Assembly: GCA_002717185.1 (NCBI GenBank)
Contig: PBDC01000005.1
Span: 1 to 15,240, forward strand
Reading direction: 5' to 3'
Source of the DNA: Rhodospirillaceae bacterium
Lineage (GTDB): Bacteria; Pseudomonadota; Alphaproteobacteria; UBA8366; GCA-2717185
Length of the DNA stretch: 15,240 nucleotides
Part shown: one piece after another, positions 1-8,181 of the stretch
How positions within the stretch are numbered: the first letter of the stretch is position 1
Layout: every line of letters begins with the position of its first letter
Notes under the pieces: generated by a model
The model's database searches: none
Told to the model about the DNA's origin: nothing
The model's input: only the letters and a program-made list of their open reading frames with translations
Made by a program: the position numbers and the translations under genes

Positions 1-573
1 CCTTTGTTTACCATGGTCCTCGCGGTATTCATCCTGAAACAGCATGCGGATAAACACAGCTGGCTCGCCTGTATTATTGGGTTTATCGGGACGCTGATCG
101 TAATGCGACCGGGGATTATTGAAATTACTCTGGCGTCTGCCGCTGCACTGACGATGGCATTCCTCTACGCGGGGACGAACACAACTATCAAGCTGTTGGC
201 CCGAAAAGACAATGCGGAGGTCATAACGTTATGGACCAACTTAATGATGCTTCCGCTCGCACTTGTTCCCGCGTTGATTTTCTGGGTAACCCCCTCGATT
301 GAACAATGGCCTCTCGTAATCGGTATTGGTATCGTCAGTAGCATTGGTGGCTACTGCTTTACGAGATCTGTTTCTGCTGCCGATGCACGCATTGTTCAAC
401 CTTTTCAGTTTTCCCGTATGATATTTGCAACTGCAATTGGTTGGATCATGTTCTCCGAACTACCCGATATTTGGACTTGGGTTGGTGCGGGCGTGATCTT
501 TGGTGCATCATATTATATCGTTTATCGGGAAGGATTAGCACGTAGGTCTAAAGGTGAGCTTACATCAGGATGA
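1..573 (+). CDS. EamA/DMT-family permease, C-terminal part (5' end outside window)
   Basis: This is an inner-membrane drug/metabolite transporter superfamily (EamA) protein, usually an exporter or facilitator of small metabolites. The frame is open from base 1, so the real start lies upstream; the TTG at base 4 is not a credible start because it falls inside a membrane segment. The visible 190 residues hold the end of one helix, a short polar loop, and about six further hydrophobic helices: near residues 20-37, 45-67, 73-95, 102-123, 130-147 and 155-172. That corresponds to a full C-terminal EamA repeat with a basic cytoplasmic tail. A typical member has ten helices and about 300 residues, so roughly the first third is missing. 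The stop codon overlaps the start of the acyl-CoA synthetase in an ATGA, which indicates co-transcription and translational coupling. The substrate cannot be read from the sequence. Confidence 0.85.
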   Translation, partial: PLFTMVLAVFILKQHADKHSWLACIIGFIGTLIVMRPGIIEITLASAAALTMAFLYAGTNTTIKLLARKDNAEVITLWTNLMMLPLALVPALIFWVTPSIEQWPLVIGIGIVSSIGGYCFTRSVSAADARIVQPFQFSRMIFATAIGWIMFSELPDIWTWVGAGVIFGASYYIVYREGLARRSKGELTSG

Positions 574-2156
574 TTGACACAGTCCCGACTATATCCGAAG
601 TACGATATCGAAGTGTCCTAGACATGATCCGGGAGCACGCAAGAAATGCACCTGAACAAACGTGCTTGGTTTCCATCGACCAAAATAATTCGTTAACGTG
701 GCGCCAACTCTATCACCTTACGAACAAGCTTTCTGCATGGCTACATGAGATGCACGTCGTCTCGAATGACCGCGTTCTTGTGCTTTCCAACAACTCACTC
801 GAAAACCTTTTCTTGTATTTTGGCATCCAACGGCACGGTGCCACCTTTTGCGCTGTTAATGTCGATATTAATGCAAACCATATGGCGGAACTTGTTCGCC
901 GATTAGAACCGAAAATAGTGCTTTATGAAGATAATCTAGATATCGAAAAGATTGCGTCTTTTAGTGCTGGTACCTGGGTACCCTTCGGTACCTTTGAGGC
1001 CACTGGAAACACAGCGAGTGATAACGGTCTTTTTGAGTTATTGAGCAACTTTGATGAATATACGGAGCCTGAGGAGGTATCAACGGAGACAGACGACGCC
1101 GTAATATGTTTCACGTCCGGTACGACGGATAGTCCAAAAGGAGTTATTCACAGTTTTGGCAACTACAATTTTATTGGCGCGCAGACTGCCTATCTATGGG
1201 GCCTTTCATCCGAGGACCGAGTTCTGGAATATCGCTCGTTTTCGTGGTCGTCATCACACCAAATAGTTTTGCAGCCACTATTAGTGGGCGGGGGTTGTGT
1301 CGTATTTGCGGCAAAATTCTCGACCAGCCAGTTATTTAGCTGGATACGCGACTATCAAATCACAAAGGCGATCGGGATACCTACGGTTATCAACATGTTG
1401 CTGGATCGCCCAATTGACGAGGAAACGGGATCACTAAAAACGCTTGAATTCATGAGTTGTAGTACCGCCCCGCTCATGGAAGAACAGCACAGAAGATTCG
1501 AGCAGCTATACGGAATAAATTTAATCCAGCATTACGGTATGAGCGAAGGCGGTACTGTGGCGGGTAATCATCACCTCGACCGTCGAATTGGGAGCGTCGG
1601 CAAACCCGGAATTGGGCAAAACCTCAAGATCCTGGGTGAAGGGGGTACCGAACTGCCCCTCGGCGAAGAAGGGGAGATAGAAATTGGCGGTCCCCAGAAT
1701 GCGACCTCTCTCCTAGAAAGTGACGGGAGCATTGTCCCGGTCCGGGGAAAAAGATTAAAAACCGGAGATCTTGGAAGACTGGACGAAAGCGGTTATCTGC
1801 GGATTACAGGTCGTGCAAAAGACTTGATTATTCGTGGCGGCGTCAATATTGCACCTTTGGAAATTGACACTGTTGTTAGCAAGCATCCGCTTGTTGGAGA
1901 GGCGTGTACCGTCGGGATCCCGGATCCCATCTATGGAGAGGCTCTCGTCTGCTATGTGGTCGCCCGCGCCGGAAAAACATTACTAGCGGCAGATATCGAC
2001 GGGCACTGCAAAAAGTTTCTCCCTGATTTTAAACATCCCAAACAAATTTTTATCACAGATAAAATTGCAAAGAATCAAAGGGGTAAAGTGGACAGAAACT
2101 CAATGAAACGAAGGTGGGTAGAAGCCGAACAAAAAAGAAAGAAAGATGACCAATAA
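570..2156 (+). CDS. AMP-forming acyl-CoA synthetase / carboxylate-CoA ligase (ANL superfamily)
   Basis: The 528-residue protein should activate a carboxylic acid with ATP to an acyl-adenylate and then a CoA thioester in the cytoplasm. All core motifs of the family are present: the phosphate-binding loop FTSGTTDSPKG at residues 181-191, YGMSEG at 322-327, TGD at 398-400, the hinge region GRAKDLIIRGG at 414-424, and the C-terminal catalytic lysine in NQRGKVDR (K506). Length is normal for the family. By eye it resembles the medium-chain and CaiC-like (crotonobetaine/carnitine-CoA ligase) branch, but the acid substrate is unknown. The start ATG overlaps the stop of the upstream permease by 4 bp, with an AAGGTGAG about 12 bases upstream as a plausible but distant ribosome binding site. 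The end overlaps the next gene by 11 bp. In this setting it may load the acid released by the hydrolases onto CoA; that is inference. Confidence 0.9.
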   Translation: MIDTVPTISEVRYRSVLDMIREHARNAPEQTCLVSIDQNNSLTWRQLYHLTNKLSAWLHEMHVVSNDRVLVLSNNSLENLFLYFGIQRHGATFCAVNVDINANHMAELVRRLEPKIVLYEDNLDIEKIASFSAGTWVPFGTFEATGNTASDNGLFELLSNFDEYTEPEEVSTETDDAVICFTSGTTDSPKGVIHSFGNYNFIGAQTAYLWGLSSEDRVLEYRSFSWSSSHQIVLQPLLVGGGCVVFAAKFSTSQLFSWIRDYQITKAIGIPTVINMLLDRPIDEETGSLKTLEFMSCSTAPLMEEQHRRFEQLYGINLIQHYGMSEGGTVAGNHHLDRRIGSVGKPGIGQNLKILGEGGTELPLGEEGEIEIGGPQNATSLLESDGSIVPVRGKRLKTGDLGRLDESGYLRITGRAKDLIIRGGVNIAPLEIDTVVSKHPLVGEACTVGIPDPIYGEALVCYVVARAGKTLLAADIDGHCKKFLPDFKHPKQIFITDKIAKNQRGKVDRNSMKRRWVEAEQKRKKDDQ

Positions 2157-3750
2157 TATTGTCATTAAGGGCGGTCACGTAATCGACGGAAGTGGATCTC
2201 CGGGAACGGAGACCAATATAGCGATTAAAAATGACCGTATCATAGAAATTGGCCGCAACATTAACGAAGAAAACGCAGAAGTTATCGATGCAACCGGCAA
2301 AGTGGTCACGCCTGGGTTTATTGACATAAAGACGCATTCCGACTGGACACTGCCTCTAATGCCTCAAGCAGAAAGTAAAATCTACCAAGGTGTAACAACA
2401 GAAGTCATCGGACATTGTGGTTATTCGTGTGCGCCGGTGCTTCCGGCGAAGGTAGAAGAATTGGCTGATTACCTAAGTCCTAGTGCGCCTTGGCTTAATT
2501 TTCGAGCAACAAACTTTAAGGACTACCTGGCTCTGTATCCGAACCTTTCGGTAAACACCATTCATCTAGTGGGACATAACACACTTCGTCTGATGGCGAT
2601 GGGCATGGATGATAGGCCTCCCACCGCACAAGAACTTGAACATATGCGGGCGCTACTAAGGGAGGCACTCGACGCGGGTGCGTTTGGAATGTCTTCGGGC
2701 CTCTTTACGGCACCCGGCTCATATTCAGATGTTGACGAGTTGGTTGCCTTGGGCAAAGTCCTTTCAAACGCAGGTGCCCGTTACTTTACACACCTCAGGA
2801 ATGAAGCAAACCAAGTACTCGATTCACTGCAAGAGGCGATGGAATTCGCCCAACAAGTCCGGGTCCACGTACAGATTGTTCATATGAAGCTTTCTGGGAC
2901 CGATAATTGGGGCGGAGCGTCAAAGGTTATCAACCTGTTAACCGAAGCCCGAACATCCGGTATTCCGATTGATTGCGATATCTACCCGTATACCGCTGCA
3001 AGCAACCCCCTCAAAAATCTGTTTCCCCCTTGGCTACAGGAAGGGGGAATAGAAGCGATGATTACCCGGTTAAAAGCCAGTGATATACGTCAACGACTGC
3101 GCTCCGAGATTACATCCGACGGCTTGAATAATTTCGGGCGCGTGCCGGATTGGAACTCAATCCGAATTTCTATTTCCCCCGACATGCCGCAATACGCCGG
3201 CAGAACAATTGCTGATATCGCAGCAGAACGTGAAACCGACGACTTTAATATGGCCCTGGATTATATTGTGGAAGACCGCGGAAAAACGCGCGTATTAGTG
3301 TCTTCAATATCAGAAGAGGACGTAACTGATTTTGTCCGTTGTCCGGACGTAATGATTGGTTCAGACGGTAATTCTGTATCGCCACACGGCGTTACGGGGC
3401 AGGGCAGTCCGCACCCGCGGTTCTATGGCACATTTCCGCGAATTCTTGGGGAATATTGTCGGGAACGGGAAATTCTCCCGCTTCACCAGGCGATATGGAA
3501 AATGACAGGCGCATCGGCTAAGGCCCTCGACCTTAAAGATCGTGGACGGCTTTCCAAAGGTTATGCGGCCGACATCACGATATTTGACCCCGCGACGGTC
3601 GGAGAAATGGCAACCTATCAAGACCCACATAAATTCGCTAAGGGTATAGCGCACGTAATTATCAACGGAGAGACGGTGCTCAGAGAAGGAGAACACACCG
3701 GCGCGTTGGCAGGCAAGCTTTTGAGACGCCAAACCGATGGTATTACGTAA
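2146..3750 (+). CDS. N-acyl-D-amino-acid deacylase-type amidohydrolase
   Basis: This 534-residue protein belongs to the metal-dependent amidohydrolase superfamily, D-aminoacylase branch, which hydrolyses amide bonds of N-acyl (sometimes N-carbamoyl-like) amino acids. The N-terminal beta-sandwich strand reads IKGGHVIDGSG, and family landmarks follow: PGFID at 57-60, GHCGYS at 89-94, THLRNE at 215-220, HMK at 246-248, GSDG at 405-408, HPRFYGTFPR at 423-432, and a C-terminal GYAADITIFD at 472-481. Against the known D-aminoacylase metal ligands, C91, H216, H246 and D407 are in place with matching spacing. The first histidine of the usual HxH is lysine (K62), and H64 is retained. This could alter metal occupancy. 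The gene overlaps the ligase by 11 bp, with only a weak purine-rich AAGAAAG before the ATG, so it is probably translationally coupled. Its end overlaps the convergent hyuB-like gene by 8 bp. The true acyl substrate is unknown; the family call is firm. Confidence 0.87.
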   Translation: MTNNIVIKGGHVIDGSGSPGTETNIAIKNDRIIEIGRNINEENAEVIDATGKVVTPGFIDIKTHSDWTLPLMPQAESKIYQGVTTEVIGHCGYSCAPVLPAKVEELADYLSPSAPWLNFRATNFKDYLALYPNLSVNTIHLVGHNTLRLMAMGMDDRPPTAQELEHMRALLREALDAGAFGMSSGLFTAPGSYSDVDELVALGKVLSNAGARYFTHLRNEANQVLDSLQEAMEFAQQVRVHVQIVHMKLSGTDNWGGASKVINLLTEARTSGIPIDCDIYPYTAASNPLKNLFPPWLQEGGIEAMITRLKASDIRQRLRSEITSDGLNNFGRVPDWNSIRISISPDMPQYAGRTIADIAAERETDDFNMALDYIVEDRGKTRVLVSSISEEDVTDFVRCPDVMIGSDGNSVSPHGVTGQGSPHPRFYGTFPRILGEYCREREILPLHQAIWKMTGASAKALDLKDRGRLSKGYAADITIFDPATVGEMATYQDPHKFAKGIAHVIINGETVLREGEHTGALAGKLLRRQTDGIT

Positions 3751-5521
3751 CTTTGGACAGTTCGGCCATCGTAGAACGAAGTTTATGCGTCTCATCCAGG
3801 TCAATTTTTCCCTGATCGTCCAATACTACTCCATACGTATCCTTCGCCTTTTTTTCAGTTATGTAACCCTCAGCAATATCCGCGCAAACAAGATCCACTT
3901 TGCGTTCGATCGGGCTTCCAAAGCCACCACCACCACCTGTCCTTAACCTAAAGGATTCGCCTTTTTTCATGGTGGTCATGCCTTTTGTAATATATTGCGG
4001 CTCCCCTTTGACAGGCTCGATGGCGGCGATGGCCGTATCCCCATCTCCCCCCCCCTTCAAACCCCATGGTGGACATTGCGTTCGATCAATTTGCACACTT
4101 ACGCCCGTGTCAGCGAGAACCCTCACTACTTTCTCTGTTCCTAGACCACCCCTTTGCGCCCCGTCACCGGCTGAATCGGGGCGGAGTGCGAGTGACTCTA
4201 CAACCAACGGGCAAATTGTCTCTTGCACCTCGACCGGCACATCCAAAGTATCACCATGGGCCATCGTCTTATAGGGACCGGCCCCATCTTGGCGCGCCGT
4301 GGCACCCCAACCGCCATGCCCAGTGTCAAGCTGCTGGTATAATTCTCCAGTTTCGGGGTCGGTACCATAAAAACAATGAGCTGAAAATGACGCGTGGTGA
4401 CCACCCGCAGCAACCGACGGTTCGGCGTCACCGATTGCTTTTATAATAGTGTCAATTACGGTCGGGAGCGTGGCGCTGTATAGACCCATGGGAGCAGTGG
4501 GTCCTGCACTTAGGAAGGTGCCCTCTGGAATCACAATATTGAGTGGCCGGAAACATCCTTCATTTGCAGGCTCGTCGGGGGCAGTTAAAATTTTAAAAGC
4601 GATACGCGCGGCAGGATAGGCGCCCCCATAAGTCCCGGAGTTCAGTGGACCCTTAAGGACGCTCCCGAGCCCGCTAAAATCGATTGTCATAGATGAACCT
4701 TCTATGCGTACTTCAACTATAACCGGCACAGGCTCCCAACCGTCAACTTCGTCGCCATCTAAAAAAGACTCTGCGCGCCACACACCGTCAGGCAGTTTAA
4801 GTATGGATTCCCGCGCGACAGTCTCGGATTGATCCCAAATAGCGCTGATAGCAGAGCGCATCTTGGCGGCCCCATACTTGTCTATCAGCGAAGCAAACTT
4901 GTCTCGGCCAGCGAGAGTACCCGCCAATTGGGCGTCGAGATCTCCGAACACCATCACGGGGAAACGCGTATTGTACCGAATAATGCGATAAAGTTCCTCG
5001 TTCCGCACACCACCTTGCCACAACTTGACTGTCCGGTATTGAATTCCCTCTTGAAAAATCTCGGTTGTATCCGAGGCCCAACACGATCCAACGGTGTTTC
5101 CACCGACATCAACCCAATGAACCAAAACACACATGAATCCAAAAAGGTCATCTTTATTTGGACCAACGAATACAGGTGTATACATCACCACATTGTTTAA
5201 ATGCTGACCCAGCGTACCCGAATGGTTCGATATTATTACATCGCCTTCAAGAATGCCGTCTAAGCCATAGATATCAAGACCATCTCGAACAGCATTTCCA
5301 AGGGCATTGGCCACAAATATTGGGATAGAGCCCGAGCCTTGGGCAATAAGGCGACCCTCGGGATCAACAAGACCAGTTGCAAAATCCTTATACTCGTAAA
5401 CCAGAGGGCTAAATGCAGTTCTGGTAATATTAGCATCAATTTCGTTTGGAATAGCAACAAGACTGTGCCGAATAATCTCCAATTGTATGGGATCAACCGT
5501 CAACTTGATTGGCATATCCAT
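3743..5521 (-). CDS. hyuB: Hydantoinase B/oxoprolinase family subunit (HyuB-like)
   Basis: This 592-residue protein is the metal-binding partner of the HyuA-like subunit. Together such pairs hydrolyse cyclic amides (5-oxoproline, N-methylhydantoin, other lactams or imides) using ATP, or carboxylate ketones in the acetone and acetophenone carboxylases. The protein starts with the typical DPIQLEIIRHSL segment at 10-21, has HWVDVGG at 135-141 (H135 and D138 are likely metal ligands), and ends with the glycine-rich GGGGGFG near 528-534 followed by the usual C-terminal helix. The region normally reading NDPY...GTHLPD reads SNHSGTLGQHLNN here (98-110), keeping the histidine but replacing the flanking aspartates. 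The ATG lies 2 bp after the hyuA stop. GGAGA at about 5529-5533 is the ribosome binding site, overlapping the end of hyuA. No biotin or carboxylase gamma-subunit gene is nearby, so a hydrolase is more likely than a carboxylase. The gene symbol marks the family only. Confidence 0.88.
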   Translation of the reverse strand: MDMPIKLTVDPIQLEIIRHSLVAIPNEIDANITRTAFSPLVYEYKDFATGLVDPEGRLIAQGSGSIPIFVANALGNAVRDGLDIYGLDGILEGDVIISNHSGTLGQHLNNVVMYTPVFVGPNKDDLFGFMCVLVHWVDVGGNTVGSCWASDTTEIFQEGIQYRTVKLWQGGVRNEELYRIIRYNTRFPVMVFGDLDAQLAGTLAGRDKFASLIDKYGAAKMRSAISAIWDQSETVARESILKLPDGVWRAESFLDGDEVDGWEPVPVIVEVRIEGSSMTIDFSGLGSVLKGPLNSGTYGGAYPAARIAFKILTAPDEPANEGCFRPLNIVIPEGTFLSAGPTAPMGLYSATLPTVIDTIIKAIGDAEPSVAAGGHHASFSAHCFYGTDPETGELYQQLDTGHGGWGATARQDGAGPYKTMAHGDTLDVPVEVQETICPLVVESLALRPDSAGDGAQRGGLGTEKVVRVLADTGVSVQIDRTQCPPWGLKGGGDGDTAIAAIEPVKGEPQYITKGMTTMKKGESFRLRTGGGGGFGSPIERKVDLVCADIAEGYITEKKAKDTYGVVLDDQGKIDLDETHKLRSTMAELSKVT

Positions 5522-5523
5522 AC

Positions 5524-7575
5524 CTAATCTCCTACCATGACCTGAATTTCACCAAATTTTCCGACGACCAATTCGTCTCCCGGTTCAATAACCGTTGTCG
5601 CACCATATTCCTCTATAACAGCTGGCCCCGAAATTCTGCTACCCACAGCCAAGGTATCACGCCGGTAAACTTGGGCGTTGATCCAACCACCGGTCTTTGA
5701 AAAGTATACTTGTCGATTGCCAGGAGCGATTTTGCCGCTCGCAGCTATCCGTGGCAATTTCTCTAAGTTTGGTTTTCGGGTAGTAGCGTAAACACTCACA
5801 TGGATACCCACTATTTCTAAGGGCGCCTCAGAGTCGGAATGGCCAAAACGCGTTCTATAGTATTTTTCGAATTGCTCCCTCAGCTGAGTTATATCCGTAA
5901 TCATCTCGCTCAGTGGTATTTCAAATGTGTGTTTTTGGCCTCGATACCGCATTTTTATAACGCGCAGCGCCGTGATGGTTGCGCCGGGCACCTCAACATT
6001 CAAAGTATCCACGCCATTTTTTTCCGCTGCCATAAAGGCCTGTTCTATGTCCGCAAGTGCATCCTCTTCCAACCCAAGGATCATTGTGCGTGTAACATCT
6101 AGCCGAGCGTCGGCTAACAACATTCCAAGCGCGGAAAAATTACCAGGCTCGGGTGGGATGATCACGCGGGATATATTTAGCTCGCGCGCCAGCGCTGAGC
6201 CGTAAATAGGACCGCTGCCCCCGAATACAAAAAGCGTAAAATCTTTGGGATCGTGACCACGCTCTACCGTTATTTGGCGAATTGCACCCGTCATAGTCAC
6301 CGTGGACAGAGCCAAAATCCCCTCGGCCGTTTCTTCGAGAGGCCTGTTCTCAAGACCAAGCTTCTTTGAGACCTCTTTTTCTATTGCCTCACGAGCCCCT
6401 TGTACATTGAGGGGTAAACCACCCCCGAGAAATATATCGGACGCAATTCGACCTAATACAAGATTAGCGTCGGTAACCGTGGGCTCAGTACCACCTTTAG
6501 AAAAGGCGACGGGGCCCGGGTCAGAGCCGGCGCTCCGGGGTCCCACATTCAAACGTCCGTTCGCATCTACCCAGGCAATCGAGCCGCCACCAGCACCCAC
6601 TTCAACTATATCAACAACCGAATTTCGGATAGGAAACCCGGTATCATACCCTCCAACAAAATACGGTGTACGCAAACCAAATTCCCCGTCCCTTATTATT
6701 GAGCATTTGGCGGTCGTCCCACCCATGTCAAATGCGATAATATTTTGAATATCGAGCACTTCTCCATATGCACCCGCCCCAATACAGCCGCCGACCGGAC
6801 CCGATTCAATCAGCGAGATCGGCTCCCGCAACGTTCTCTCCACTGAAAGAACGCCGCCGTTTGACCCCATCATGTAAAGCGTTTTATTGAAGCCCTCTTC
6901 TGAGAGGCTGTCTCTGAGACGCGCTGTATATTCAGAAATATCAGGACCGACAATGGCATTGGCCGCCGCCGTGCAGCAACGCTCGTATTCATACCACTCG
7001 CGCGTTAATTCCGTGCCAGTCGTAACATATACACCGGGTAGCCGCTCCCGCAGTTGCTTCGCAATCATCAATTCATGACTGTCATCAAGATAACTATTAA
7101 TGAGAGATATGGCGATCGCTCTAACGCCGGTTTCTTCTAGAGCTACCGCTAAATCCTCTATTTCTTTAGTGACCGGAGCTTTTAATATCTCACCGCCGCC
7201 CCGAATTCTCTCGTCAATCTCGAAGCGCAGAGACCGAGGAATGAGCGGCGGTTTTCGGCGAAAGTCCATCTGAAAGGGATTAGTCCGGTTGCCACGTGCC
7301 AACTCAAGGGTATCCCGAAACCCCTTCGTTGTGACAAGCGCCGCTTCGGCACCGCGACGTTGTAATAAGGTATTTATCACGAGCGTCGTACCGTGCGTTA
7401 TCAGATCGGTTTCGCCTAGGTCGACGTTCGCTTCGCCAACACAAGACATTACCCCATCAACAAGGTCATCATAAGTCGTTAACGCTTTAGCATATGAAAC
7501 CGTTTGGGCCTCAAGATCGTACGCAGCAATATCAGTAAAGGTGCCCCCGGTATCCACCGCGACGATTACGGACAT
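5524..7575 (-). CDS. hyuA: Hydantoinase A/oxoprolinase family ATP-binding subunit (HyuA-like)
   Basis: This 683-residue protein is the ATP-using subunit of an ATP-dependent cyclic amide hydrolase. It has the actin/hexokinase-type fold: phosphate-1 loop DTGGTFTD at 8-15, THGTT at 60-64, the second nucleotide loop FDMGGTTAKC at 282-291, GAGGGS at 327-332, GPRSAGSDPGP at 345-355, and FGGSGP in the C-terminal half. The order matches Hydant_A_N, Hydantoinase_A and the C-terminal domain, and the length is normal for the separate-subunit form rather than the fused eukaryotic-type oxoprolinase. The ATG at 7575 has AAGGA (7583-7587) seven bases upstream. It sits between the cupin gene (66 bp gap) and hyuB (2 bp gap), so the three form one leftward operon. 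Known pairs act on hydantoins, 5-oxoproline or oxidised indole lactams. Here the neighbouring molybdenum hydroxylase could supply the lactam; the exact substrate is not determined. Confidence 0.9.
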   Translation of the reverse strand: MSVIVAVDTGGTFTDIAAYDLEAQTVSYAKALTTYDDLVDGVMSCVGEANVDLGETDLITHGTTLVINTLLQRRGAEAALVTTKGFRDTLELARGNRTNPFQMDFRRKPPLIPRSLRFEIDERIRGGGEILKAPVTKEIEDLAVALEETGVRAIAISLINSYLDDSHELMIAKQLRERLPGVYVTTGTELTREWYEYERCCTAAANAIVGPDISEYTARLRDSLSEEGFNKTLYMMGSNGGVLSVERTLREPISLIESGPVGGCIGAGAYGEVLDIQNIIAFDMGGTTAKCSIIRDGEFGLRTPYFVGGYDTGFPIRNSVVDIVEVGAGGGSIAWVDANGRLNVGPRSAGSDPGPVAFSKGGTEPTVTDANLVLGRIASDIFLGGGLPLNVQGAREAIEKEVSKKLGLENRPLEETAEGILALSTVTMTGAIRQITVERGHDPKDFTLFVFGGSGPIYGSALARELNISRVIIPPEPGNFSALGMLLADARLDVTRTMILGLEEDALADIEQAFMAAEKNGVDTLNVEVPGATITALRVIKMRYRGQKHTFEIPLSEMITDITQLREQFEKYYRTRFGHSDSEAPLEIVGIHVSVYATTRKPNLEKLPRIAASGKIAPGNRQVYFSKTGGWINAQVYRRDTLAVGSRISGPAVIEEYGATTVIEPGDELVVGKFGEIQVMVGD

Positions 7576-7609
7576 TCGGTTATCCTTTTGGGCCCCGGCG
7601 AAAACGAGA

Positions 7610-7623
7610 AAATTTTAAAATTT
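7610..7623. repeat. AT-only 14 bp perfect palindrome between cupin and hyuA
   Basis: AAATTTTAAAATTT reads the same on both strands and lies in the 66 bp gap between the cupin stop and the hyuA start. The gap holds no gene. The palindrome has no loop, no GC-rich stem and no U-tract, so it is not a convincing terminator. It could be an internal regulatory site or an A-tract bend, or it may be chance in AT-rich DNA. Confidence 0.3.
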
Positions 7624-7641
7624 AGTAAAGCACAGAGCATC

Positions 7642-8181
7642 TCAGTTGTTTTCTCCATTGTTTAAATGAGCGTCGCGTTTTTTATAGAGCTCCTCATCCG
7701 AATAACCCATGGTATCGGGTCGACCACGGCCCAGCATTACTTGAAACCAAACGGGTTCGAGGCTTTTGTTATCGTACCCATGTATCACTCCAGGGGGGCA
7801 GGTGATACAGTCCCAAGGCCCCAACCGTGTAGTAATCCGAGACCCGTCATCGTCCTCTATAAAGGCATCAAGGTGGCCTTTTAGAACGAAAAAGGTCTCT
7901 TCAACTTCGTGAGTGTGGGGCGCGTTACCCTGGCCAGGCTCAACATACATTATACTAAGCGTATGAGCTCTGGGTGGAATTACTGTAACATCTTCATATT
8001 TTCCGGAACCTCCCGCCCCTATGAACCGATGTTGGGCCCTCTTGTATCCCTCTATCTTGGCATCCTCAAACGCCTCCCAGTCTGGCTCACGCTCCGAAAA
8101 ACGTGCGACATATTGATCGACTATTTCTTCTTTCGAAACACCCCGGAGTTCGGGAGGTCTCGCATGTCTTGCTATACTCAT
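7642..8181 (-). CDS. Single-domain cupin protein, first gene of the leftward operon
   Basis: This 179-residue protein has a C-terminal cupin beta-barrel with both sequence motifs complete. Motif 1 is GNAPHTHEVEE at 85-95 (H89, H91, E95) and motif 2 is GPWDCITCPPGVIHGYDN at 121-138 (H134). These four residues normally bind one divalent metal (Fe, Mn, Ni or Zn). The first 60-odd residues are a conserved helical extension rich in charged residues, with DWEAFEDAKIEGYKRAQHRF as its clearest block. There is no signal peptide, so it is cytoplasmic. A GGAG lies 8 bases before the ATG. The gene heads the operon with hyuA and hyuB and is divergent from the molybdenum hydroxylase genes. A paralogue about 60-65% identical by eye begins at 14733. 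Cupins cover isomerases, dioxygenases, decarboxylases and binding proteins, so no reaction can be assigned. The link to hydantoinase genes suggests it acts in the same pathway. Confidence 0.88.
   Translation of the reverse strand: MSIARHARPPELRGVSKEEIVDQYVARFSEREPDWEAFEDAKIEGYKRAQHRFIGAGGSGKYEDVTVIPPRAHTLSIMYVEPGQGNAPHTHEVEETFFVLKGHLDAFIEDDDGSRITTRLGPWDCITCPPGVIHGYDNKSLEPVWFQVMLGRGRPDTMGYSDEELYKKRDAHLNNGENN

Noticed and set aside
4..6. TTG at base 4 as the start of the EamA permease
   Set aside because: The frame is open to base 1 and the codon lies within a hydrophobic helix; the protein is cut by the window edge.
969..992. Three GGTACC hexamers within 24 bases in the ligase gene
   Set aside because: They encode an ordinary stretch of the ligase (GTWVPFGTF) and have no regular spacing or counterpart elsewhere, so I treat them as chance.
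3361..3804. 147-codon minus-strand frame over the end of the amidohydrolase
   Set aside because: It is antisense to conserved amidohydrolase motifs (GSDG, HPRFYGTFPR), overlaps the hyuB end in another frame, and shows no domain.
6302..6748. 148-codon plus-strand frame inside the hyuA-like gene
   Set aside because: It runs opposite the conserved nucleotide-binding loops of HyuA and has a proline/serine-rich translation typical of an antisense shadow.
3743..7575. Reading the HyuA/HyuB pair as an acetone or acetophenone carboxylase
   Set aside because: No gamma-type or other carboxylase subunit is adjacent, and the context of amide hydrolase and molybdenum hydroxylase fits a cyclic amide hydrolase better. 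It is not formally excluded.
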